DNA from: Nannobrachium achirus | Lineage: Eukaryota; Chordata; Actinopteri; Myctophiformes; Myctophidae | Direction: 5' to 3' | Length of the DNA stretch: 64,000 nt | NCBI GenBank assembly: GCA_963921795.1 | Contig: OY997649.1 | Location: forward strand, 31,764,555 to 31,828,554 | In this document: positions 1-7,715 of the stretch, piece after piece | Position numbering within the stretch: position 1 is the stretch's first letter | Layout of the letters: each line of letters opens with the position of its first letter | The notes under the pieces: model-generated | Told to the model about the DNA's origin: nothing | Seen by the model: only the letters and a program-made list of their open reading frames with translations | The model's database searches: none | Translations under genes and position numbers: made by a program

Positions 1-1549
1 CAATAGATGGAAGCACCTACCTTCATCGGTACCAGCTCGTATAGCGGTGGTTAAAATGAATATCTTGCCCCGTGTGAATTTTGTTAGTTCAATGATCCCG
101 TTGGCACCCCCTATGGGCTATTGGAAGAAGCTGGATACCTTATTGAGAAAATATGTTTGGAACAACAAAAAGCCGAGCATTAAGTGGTCAGTACTTCAGT
201 ACAGGAAGCCTGAGGGGGGATGGGCATGTCCAAATTTCAAATTGTATCATTGGTCGTTTGTGTTGAGAAGTCTTAATGTTTGGATGGAGGATGGTAATGA
301 CTCATCATGGAAAGATTTAGAAAGAGAACTACTAAATCGGACTAAAATGAAGGATTTCCTCCTAATGGGTATTTCTACTAAGAAATGTAACTTGTACTAT
401 GGTCCAATCTTTACATGTCTACTTCAGGTGTTTAGAGCAGTAGAGAAATTTATAGGATTTGAAAGTAAATGGTGTAAATCTTCTCCGCTATGGAATAACA
501 ATAACATACTGTCTGGAGGGAGACCTTTTACTAATCGGAATTGGGAAGAGAAGGGCATTAGGACTCTTCAAGATATCAATGGGTTGAATAATATCCTCGA
601 CTTTCGAGACCTCATCACAAGATATGGTATTGATAGGAATTCCCTGTTCTTCTATTTTAGAGTGAGATCTGCTTGCAGAGCCTATAGCGTTCCCTGGGGT
701 GCAGAATTAAAAGACCATCCCATTCTTTATTGGTTTCATAGAGCTCCTAAAAGAATCGTATCATACTTGTATGATCATCTAAATTCTCAGAAATGTTCTC
801 CCTCAGTTGGAATGACGGCCTGGAATAGTGATATAACAGATGTGGGACTAGAATTGGACTGGGATGCTATTTGGGATAATGTGGCTGGGGCATCGAAGAA
901 CCCAAATCATCAGTACATACATTTCAAGTTTTGTCACAGAGCCTATGTAACACCCAGAATCAGGCATCGAATGGGATTGGCACCAAACCCATATTGCACT
1001 TTCTGTGCCCCGGGAACATTGGGCTCATTTGTTCATATGGTATGGGAATGTCCGGGAATCTCTGAGTTTTGGGGAAAGGTCATAAAAACTATATCGGACC
1101 TGACAGAGGTACAGTTTCCAGTAGACCCATTCGTGCATCTTTTGAACGATGATTCTAAACTACATCTTAGGGAAAAAACCCGGAAAGTCTGGCTTGCGGG
1201 TCTGACAGCAGCCAAAAAGATTATTGTTCAGAGATGGAATCCTCCTCATGACATTTCAGAGACGCATTGGCTGAGGAGCTTTCTGGATATTTCTTATCTT
1301 GAGCTTTCTTCTGCAAGGATTAATCAAGCACAACAAGGAACATTGACATTGTGGACGGACCTGATATCTGAACTGAAAAACCTGCTTAATAGATAATTCA
1401 TGGATCGAATATGTGAATTGTGCGTGGACAATGGAGGGGTGGGTTGGGAGGGGGATTGATATTGAAGTTGATTATTTCTTGTAAATTGTTGTTGTTGTTA
1501 TTGTTTTTATATATTGTGGAAAACAATAAAAAATTTAATGATAAAAAAA
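1..1549 (+). mobile_element. L1/Tx1-type LINE, 3' portion (left arm)
   Basis: Consists of the ORF2 end plus a 3' UTR with GTTGTTGTTGTTATTG and a terminal A-rich tail (AATAAAAAATTTAATG, then AAAAAAAG at about 1541-1549). The mirror copy is at 59150-64000. Presence in both arms means the insertion is older than the divergence of the arms. Confidence 0.85.
2..1396 (+). CDS. LINE ORF2 C-terminal part (L1/Tx1-type), cut by window edge
   Basis: Open to the window edge, in frame from base 2. It encodes the part of a LINE ORF2 after the reverse transcriptase catalytic core. Visible features are a conserved FCHRAYVTPRIRHRMG stretch and a CxxC...HxxxxxC zinc-knuckle-like motif (YCTFC, then HMVWECP), followed by FWGKV, as in L1/Tx1-group LINE C-termini. 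The 449 residues after the first Met are the same as the C-terminus of the right-hand copy at 59314-62535. It ends at TAA and is followed by a 150-base 3' UTR. The 5' portion lies upstream of the window. Confidence 0.9.
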   Translation, partial: NRWKHLPSSVPARIAVVKMNILPRVNFVSSMIPLAPPMGYWKKLDTLLRKYVWNNKKPSIKWSVLQYRKPEGGWACPNFKLYHWSFVLRSLNVWMEDGNDSSWKDLERELLNRTKMKDFLLMGISTKKCNLYYGPIFTCLLQVFRAVEKFIGFESKWCKSSPLWNNNNILSGGRPFTNRNWEEKGIRTLQDINGLNNILDFRDLITRYGIDRNSLFFYFRVRSACRAYSVPWGAELKDHPILYWFHRAPKRIVSYLYDHLNSQKCSPSVGMTAWNSDITDVGLELDWDAIWDNVAGASKNPNHQYIHFKFCHRAYVTPRIRHRMGLAPNPYCTFCAPGTLGSFVHMVWECPGISEFWGKVIKTISDLTEVQFPVDPFVHLLNDDSKLHLREKTRKVWLAGLTAAKKIIVQRWNPPHDISETHWLRSFLDISYLELSSARINQAQQGTLTLWTDLISELKNLLNR

Positions 1550-1707
1550 GATAAATACATGTGTGTTTGTTTAGTCTCTTATACTGTATATACGTAAATT
1601 GGTAGGCTATATCCACAACTACTTAGCACCTCCATTAATAGCCAAGCTCCCTTCAAGCACCCCCATTAAAGCATTTCTGGAGCCGCCACTGTAGGCCATA
1701 CATCGAG

Positions 1708-2196
1708 GTTAGGGTCAAAGATGTAGAGGATATGATGCAGTTATTCTTGAAGAGAGAGGCTGATAGACGAAACTCGGCCTTTGCCGTGTCCCTTTCATAT
1801 GGGGTCCTAGCCCCCTGGGAGAGAGAAGAGATTCTAAAGTTTGATGAAATTATTACCAATGACGGGAATAATTTCCACCCAGACGACGGAAAGTATCATA
1901 TACGCCACGCCGGAGTCTACAGTTTCAACTGTACGCTTCACGGCGAGGACCGTTGGGGACTGCAAGCTACCATTCGCCGCGGCTCTCTTGTGAACGGTCG
2001 CCTGGAGATTTCCATTCTCGCAGGTGCGATTTCATTTACACCGGGGGATACACATGGACATGCAGCCTTCAGCGTATCTATGTCTGTCAAACAATTGTGT
2101 GAAATAGGTGACGTCGTTTATGTTGAGCTTGGGCGCAAAATGCGTGTCAGGAAATCAGGGCATCATTTCAATCAATTCAATGGCTCCATGTTATGA
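1708..2196 (+). CDS. C1q-domain protein, last exon (left copy, open)
   Basis: The frame is open from a possible splice acceptor (ATCGAG|GTTAGG) to TGA at 2194-2196; the first Met in frame is at 1732. The product has a complete globular C1q domain: FAVSLSYG at the start, LKFDEIITNDGNNF (the first-strand motif FDEV.TN.G..Y), GKYHIRHAGVYSFNCTLHG (the GxYxxPxxGxYxFxxxxxG motif), GDVVYVEL near the end, and a terminal FNQFNGSML (F.GFLL-like). Family knowledge: C1q/TNF-type domains form trimers in secreted proteins. No signal peptide or collagen exon is visible upstream, where a LINE sits, so this is probably the last exon of a C1q-like secreted protein. The exact protein is not identified. Confidence 0.8.
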   Translation, partial: VRVKDVEDMMQLFLKREADRRNSAFAVSLSYGVLAPWEREEILKFDEIITNDGNNFHPDDGKYHIRHAGVYSFNCTLHGEDRWGLQATIRRGSLVNGRLEISILAGAISFTPGDTHGHAAFSVSMSVKQLCEIGDVVYVELGRKMRVRKSGHHFNQFNGSML

Positions 2197-2747
2197 TGAA
2201 ATCGCCACGCAATGGGGTCATCACGGCAGCGCGTGCGTGCGTGCGTGCGTGGCATGGTTCATCTGTTTATGCAAGAAAGATGTGGAGAGAGCAATGTTGC
2301 ATCAGCAAATATTTGAATGTTTGCAGATGTTGCACCGTAGGTTCTTACCCTAGATTGATTTTCATTGATTATTTAATATATTTCTCTAAAATGAAGCTAA
2401 AATAATATGGCAGTGTGACGTTTTCAAAATGTAGTTCAGTGAATGAATGAGAATAGAGAAAAACAATGGCAGTTGAAAACAATTATACAGTTGAAAGGGA
2501 CTTCTGTTGACTACAGTTGAAATCCATATACCTGGAATCACCTCTGCATTTAACCCATCCAGTTGAGGCGCCAACGTTTTACATCAATAGGTACTCTTCA
2601 GCGACAAGTACCAAGAACCCTCATTATCTGATTCCTAGACAACCGCTCTTAGCTGACTGAATGAGACACCCCACAGGCTTAAGCCCGAGTCATACTCTGT
2701 GTTGTGTGTTGCGTGGCAGGTTAGCCTAACTGAGGTAAGGTTACTGA

Positions 2748-2785
2748 GGTTAGGTTTAGGGTTAGGGTTAGGGTTAGGGTTAGTA
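2748..2785 (+). repeat. Interstitial telomere-like TTAGGG repeats
   Basis: Four to five uninterrupted TTAGGG units preceded by degenerate GAGGTTAGGT units. Present only in the left arm and directly followed by the 21-bp array. The right arm at 57924-58005 has a short hairpin core instead. Confidence 0.85.
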
Positions 2786-3110
2786 GGTCGGTGGAAGCGA
2801 CCACCGGTCGGTGGATTTACCTACCCGGTCGCTGGATTAGCGTCCCAGTCGGTGGAATTAGCGTCCCGGTCGATGGAATTAGCGTCCCAGTCGGTCGATT
2901 TAGCGACCCGGTCGCTCGCTTTAGTGCCGCGGTCGGTGATTTAGCGACCCGGTCGCTCCATTTAGCGACCCGGTCGCTCGCTTTAGTGCCGCGGTCGGTG
3001 ATTTAGCGACCCGGTCGCTCCATTTAGCGACCCGGTCGCTCGATTTTGCGACCCGGTCGCTGAAAACTACCGACCACGTCGCGACCCGGTTGTAGGTCGC
3101 TAAATGATCT
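2786..3110 (+). repeat. GC-rich 21-bp tandem array with dyad symmetry
   Basis: About fifteen units of roughly 21 bases, consensus CGGTCGCTCGATTTAGCGACC. Each unit contains GGTCGCT and AGCGACC in inverted orientation. A 63-base higher-order unit is repeated at about 2910-3035. Because 21 is a multiple of 3, frames through it stay open and encode a 7-residue repeat, which I take as a by-product. No counterpart in the right arm. Confidence 0.88.
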
Positions 3111-3587
3111 CGCCCTCTCTCCTTGCATATCTGCTATTTTCATGTAGAAACCAGGCATTAGTCTTGTGCAGTACAGTCCAGGATTGACCTCAAAGTCAGA
3201 TTTGAAAGATTGTTGAATGTTGCATGTTTTCAGAACCACTTTCATTACTTCTCTGTTAAAGAAACTAAATGATCACATCCTGTATTCGTAAGTAGGCCTA
3301 CATTCAGAAAGTTCATCCTATAGCTGAATGGTGTTGAAATAAGTACTAAGATGGCCATGCTATTCTTTGGGGAGAACTTTTTCTCAGGTTATTCAGGCGT
3401 CAGCTTAATCAAACAGACAGTCAAAAACCTATGATCTTTGGTTCATACTAGGCCAGTATATGGATGGCTGCATACAGTATCAGCACACATTTTAATTCAA
3501 GTCAAATCCAACAACAGGTTGTATGAAATATCAATGCCTGTCTGTTTTAGAGAAGTCCTATAGTCACCCCCCTTCTGTCTCGGTAAC

Positions 3588-3589
<2 letters not shown>

Positions 3590-3671
<82 letters not shown>

Positions 3672-3672
3672 A
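3590..3672 (+). repeat. (GTCT)n microsatellite
   Basis: About twenty GTCT units. The mirror tract in the right arm (57422-57478, CAGA) is shorter. The frames across it encode SVCL repeats and are not genes. Confidence 0.95.
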
Positions 3673-3746
3673 GATGTGCCATTTCAAAACTTCACACATC
3701 CTGCAATTGGCAAGACAGCAGATTTCCAGTGGATTGGCAGAACATT

Positions 3747-3771
3747 GAGCTTGTAGATCAGCTATTTTTGC
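3747..3771 (+). repeat. Half copy of the hairpin core repeat
   Basis: GAGCTTGTAGATCAGCTATTTTTGC is one arm of the recurring core (described in pieces: GAGCTTGTAGATC then GCTATTTT). No second arm is adjacent. The mirror is near 57331-57350. Confidence 0.7.
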
Positions 3772-4409
3772 AATTTTTATGACCTTCTCTGACTTTGAAG
3801 TTTAAATATACCCATGAAGGATTCTGCTTTTCAATGGGAATGGAGTGGTTGCTTGCCATTTGCGGGTTTATGCAAAAATACGCTCCATTATCCATAAGAA
3901 TTAGAAAGGCCATGTTCTGGAAAAGAGTAATAAAGCCTGAAGACTTGAAACAGCACATCTGTAAGAAGGAGCCCTCTCCTGTTATAAAAAGATATAATCA
4001 GAATGAAAATGGTTAGAATACATTAAACATTCAAATAAAAAGACAACAATATACTGCATGCATTCAGTCAAGTGCAGAAGGCAAATCCTATTGAGAAACA
4101 CTGATATGTGAAGGTGAACACAGCTGCACATGACAGGAGTTGTATACCTCAATCTACTAAACGAGAATGCCCTGCTAGGTGCTTCCCTTTCCACCAAGAA
4201 ATACAAGCTCAAACACTGAGTCAAAAAAAGTTAAATTATTATTTATTTAGTTTAATAAAAATGTACAGTAATTAAATTACAAGCTTGTTTTAAAAGCAAT
4301 CGCTGGCAGAGATCTATGCTCCACAGGGAGCAGCTGTCTAGTTGTATAGGACTATGTTCTTTTGTGATTAGATTCTGAAATAAATGTGGGTCAGGTGTTT
4401 ATAATATGG

Positions 4410-4690
4410 AGCGCCACTGTAAGCTCTTACCTCTTATGTATACTATCAATGTTGTCTGATTTATAGAAATTGGGTCAGTGAGGTGTGTGTGTGATGGGTC
4501 GGCTTAGATATATTAGATTGGTTGTCAGCGTGTATTCACTGACTCAGAGAAGCATATTATCATATGCACTGTGTTATCATGGCTTCTAGGAAAAAGCCCT
4601 CTGCCCCATAACCCACATCCACCCATCCGTATGTGCACATTACTGTAGTGGGTTCCAGAAATCAAGAGGCTGGACCTGGGGCTGGTTATC
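4410..4690 (+). repeat. Diverged direct repeat, copy 1
   Basis: Resembles 6500-6835 in the same orientation. Shared landmarks are AGATTGGTTNTCAGCGTGT, CACTGACTCAGA, AGCATATTA, ATGGCTTCTA, CACCCATCC and AGTGGGTTCCAG. Function unknown; it could be an old duplication or two copies of an uncharacterised repeat. Both copies also occur in the right arm. Confidence 0.65.
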
Positions 4691-4693
4691 AAA

Positions 4694-5784
4694 TTCAATT
4701 CAAAGAACTTTATTTTCCTTTCGGAACTTTGTTTGTGCAGTGGTTAAAAACATACATTCACAACATAAAAACATAAATGTCACTATGGTAAAAAGCACTA
4801 CGTTTAAAAACTAGTTCTTTAAAAAATGTAAAAAGATCATTATAGAAATTGTGTATGAATAAATAAATAAATAAGCAAGGTAAATGACAAACTGCAAAAC
4901 ATATGTTCACTAGAGTCCATCAGGTTGGGGGGGGGGCAGTCCAGACATGCTCCACCAGACCTAGGTGTTCAGCAGTCTGATGGAGGTGGGCACAAAGCTG
5001 TTTAAGCCCCTTTTTTTAAAGGTCGAGGATCTGAATCGACGGCCTGAGGGCATTAAATTAAAATAGTTGTGGAGGGTGTGTGTATTATCCTCAACTATTT
5101 GAGAGGCCTTTTTTTCTGTCCGTTTTTTATGGATGCTGCTGAGTGGCTCCTGGTTCATGCCGATGATTTTCCCACTGATCCTGACAACCCTGTCAAGGGA
5201 ATTCCTGTTGTTGGCCCACGTCACACCAAACCATGCCGTGATGTTAAAAGTCATTATGGACTCTACAAATGACTTATAGAAGGCCTGCAGGATTGATGGT
5301 CGTACCTGGAGCTTCCTCATCTTCCTCAGGAAGAACAGTCGTTGTTGGCACTTGGAATGAATGTTCTCAACGTTGGTCTTGAACGTGAGCTTGTGGTCGA
5401 TGGTGGTGCCAAGGTATTTGTATTCCTCGACTCGCTCTATTTCCTGGCCATTTATCTTCAGGGCTGGAGGGGGAGTGGGCGGGTCCTGCCTAAAGTCCAC
5501 CAGCAACTCCTTTGTCTTGCTGGGGTTTAGGTCCAGGTAGTTGTTTTTGCACCACTCCGCAAACCTGTCCATTTCCCTGATAATACGGTCATTGGAGTTT
5601 GTGGAATCAATGATGACCGTGTCATCCGAATACTTTATGAGCAGTAGCTCGGGGTCTGAGCTGCTGCAATCATCCGTATACAGGGTGAACAGTACTGGTG
5701 AGATAACAGAACCTTGTGGAGCCCCCGTGGAGATGGTTCTGTTGGAGCTGTAGCTACTGTTAAATCTAACAGTAGCTACAGCTC
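4694..5784 (-). mobile_element. Rex1/CR1-type LINE, 5'-truncated, left arm only
   Basis: A 1.09 kb insertion flanked by CAAA on both sides (4690-4693 and 5785-5788). The right arm reads straight through the empty site near 56393-56412 (TTTCCTGTG then TTTGATAACC). The element points leftward: its 3' end is the AATTGAATT-rich sequence near 4694 and its 5' end has a 21-bp fold-back. It encodes the C-terminal half of a reverse transcriptase. Presence in only one arm dates it after the arms became distinct sequences, or makes it allelic if the arms are haplotypes. Confidence 0.9.
4961..5767 (-). CDS. Reverse transcriptase C-terminal half of the left-only LINE
   Basis: The open frame begins inside the RT domain. 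It has TGAPQGSVISPVLFTLYTDD (motif B region) and the catalytic box as KYSDDTVII, so YSDD rather than the usual YADD/FADD. After that come EYKYLGTTID, CQQRLFFLRKMRKL and SFVESIMTFNITAWFG, typical of Rex1/CR1-like fish LINE C-termini, then a basic tail ending SFVPTSIRLLNT. The endonuclease and N-terminal RT are missing through 5' truncation, so the copy cannot move by itself. The first residues of the frame come from the fold-back and the flank, not from the element. Confidence 0.85.
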   Translation of the reverse strand, partial: RFNSSYSSNRTISTGAPQGSVISPVLFTLYTDDCSSSDPELLLIKYSDDTVIIDSTNSNDRIIREMDRFAEWCKNNYLDLNPSKTKELLVDFRQDPPTPPPALKINGQEIERVEEYKYLGTTIDHKLTFKTNVENIHSKCQQRLFFLRKMRKLQVRPSILQAFYKSFVESIMTFNITAWFGVTWANNRNSLDRVVRISGKIIGMNQEPLSSIHKKRTEKKASQIVEDNTHTLHNYFNLMPSGRRFRSSTFKKRGLNSFVPTSIRLLNT

Positions 5785-5787
5785 CAA
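5742..5787. repeat. 21-bp perfect inverted repeat at LINE 5' junction
   Basis: Arm 5742-5762 (TTGGAGCTGTAGCTACTG...) and its perfect reverse complement at 5767-5787, with a 4-base loop AATC. It sits exactly at the 5' end of the LINE insertion and is absent from the right arm. It looks like snap-back synthesis during target-primed integration. Confidence 0.9.
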
Positions 5788-5859
5788 ACACAGGAAAAGG
5801 TGCATTCATAAAACTCAGAATTTATCTCAGGATTTTTCCTGAGATGTTAAAATAATAAT

Positions 5860-6390
5860 AATAATGTCTGAACAAGTTTGTTAATGGGACTCAATAAAAC
5901 ACCAAGGTTTTTGGCAACAGACCTGACATTGTTGGATAAAATAATTTGTTCACTGATCTAGGACAATCATGAAAATGTCAGCTTCAAAAGTTAAATTCAA
6001 GGACATCCAATTTATAATATCTGCTAGAGAGTGAACTAAATGGGAAAAGATGATATAGTTGTTAGGCCTCACTGGAAGATTAAATTGGAGATTTCATGCC
6101 TATACGTGTCATTCCTACCTAGAGTATACTGTAATGTCAAGGGGAAGGAAAAGAATTATGTATAATTTAAATGTAGGAAGGGGAAACTGATACAAAAGAA
6201 AACCCTGCAATAGTGCCAGATAGTAAACCACTGCTGTAATCTATTGATAATAATATTATGATCAATGGTGTCAAATGCACTCAAGTCCAAACAAAACAAA
6301 TTTGGAACCTTCACCGTTGGTCTGCGTTGACTAAAACACTCTAGAATTTGAACACCATCACCATTCTTTAGCCACATCTGTTACAAATAT
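5860..6390 (-). mobile_element. L2-type LINE reverse transcriptase remnant (left)
   Basis: Translated fragments on the minus strand match L2-type RT landmarks: LDLSAFDTIDHNIIINRLQQWF (the DLSAAFDTIDH motif), a LADIINWMSLNF-like stretch, and NVRSVAKNLGVL (the VRNLGV motif). The pieces are in different frames with gaps, so it is an old, decayed copy. The mirror fragment is at about 55840-56340 on the plus strand. Confidence 0.75.
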
Positions 6391-6499
6391 AACATATAGA
6401 ATCAAGCTTAGTAGAAGCAATAAAATAATTAAAGATAAAATCCGTATTTGACAGTGATCTAACATATAAAGACCCAATTTCACGGCCGTATTAGAAGAT

Positions 6500-6595
6500 G
6501 GAGCAACAGGCTTAATGCATATGAGTTTATGTTCTCTGATAGAAATCAGGTCAGCGAAGAGAGTATGTGTGCGTGCGTGCGTGTGTGTGTGTGTC

Positions 6596-6641
<46 letters not shown>

Positions 6642-6835
6642 GGCGTGTAGATTAGATTGGTTCTCAGCGTGTGGTCACTGACTCAGAAAAGCATATTAAC
6701 ATACATGCTCATGCATGGCTTCTAAGAGAAAATCTCTCTGTGCCATAAAACGCACATACACCCATCCATATGGCGGTGACCATTACTCTAGTGGGTTCCA
6801 GGAATCAAGCGGTGGAGATGGGGTTGATTATGAAA
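6500..6835 (+). repeat. Diverged direct repeat, copy 2
   Basis: Partner of 4410-4690. A GT microsatellite (about 6571-6637) has expanded inside this copy. Confidence 0.65.
6571..6637 (+). repeat. (GT)n microsatellite
   Basis: Interrupted GT/GCGT tract. The right-arm equivalent, 55471-55636, is much longer and begins with a C12 run and ACCC units. Confidence 0.95.
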
Positions 6836-6849
6836 TATAGGAAAACAAT

Positions 6850-7600
6850 GAGGTGCACACATACAGCTATACGTCCTGAAGACACACTCTAGGCTCGATT
6901 TCAAAGAGGACCAAAATCATAATGATTGTGTATAGCCGATGTAAAAAGAAAAGAAAAAGGTTTATAATGAAAGGGAAGCTTCAGGGCCAACCACATGTTG
7001 GGCTGTCGGACCAGTGCTGCGTCTTCAACGAAACATTCTAAAGTAAACATCGACTAACTAAACGTAGCAATAATAAACAATATAGAACACATTATAGAAA
7101 CAAACAGGGAACACATTGCAACACAAGTAAACATACTGTACACAAAATGTGTGTTGCCAATTGTTCTTCTGTCCAGTCTGTGACTGTGACGGTTACGTCA
7201 GGAGATGGAGCCGGTAAAAGGGAACACATGCAGCAGCCAGTAGCAGTGGAGCATAAATATAAGTAGAGTATACTGTACAGTACATTGTACAGTATGGTCC
7301 CTGCTGCACACAAGCAAGAGTCTAATAATTCAATTCAGTGCAATCTGTACTGAATCTTTGGATGTAGGAAGTTACTTGATATGCAAAGTAACAATGTGCC
7401 AATGTTCTAAACGTGAGTTTAGCAGCATAAAGTGAGCTGGAGTAGCCACACCCTTAGGCGCCATGGCATAGGCCTACAAATTGGTCAAATACATACATAC
7501 TGTAAACATTAACTGGTAACTAAATCTAAAAGCCACGGTAACTAAAATTCAAAACACATAGAAATGTTAATGTTATAAATAGTGTGTAACTAACAGAATC
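6850..7600. other. Noncoding stretch upstream of opn4x exon 2
   Basis: I looked here for the missing first coding exon of melanopsin (N-terminus and first membrane helix) and found no frame resembling it. No other gene seen. Mirrored at about 54510-55300. Confidence 0.5.
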
Positions 7601-7614
7601 ACATTTTATTTTCC

Positions 7615-7616
<2 letters not shown>

Positions 7617-7702
<86 letters not shown>

Positions 7703-7713
7703 TGCGTGCGTGT
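7617..7713 (+). repeat. (TG)n(TGCG)n microsatellite abutting a splice acceptor
   Basis: About 33 TG units then seven TGCG units run directly into the AG of opn4x exon 2 at 7714-7715, replacing a normal pyrimidine tract. The right arm has (TGAG)n plus (TG)n here, 54160-54506. Confidence 0.95.
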
Positions 7714-7715
7714 AG

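Noticed and set aside
2699-3006. Protein with 7-residue repeats
   Set aside because: The open frames come from a 21-bp tandem array and exist in more than one frame; no evidence of a gene.
2786-3110. CRISPR-like array
   Set aside because: The units are contiguous and lack unique spacers; simple tandem repeat in a vertebrate genome.
5800-7715. First coding exon of opn4x
   Set aside because: Read in all frames for a TM1-like hydrophobic segment with GNxLV; none found. The interval holds an L2 remnant, a direct repeat and microsatellites.
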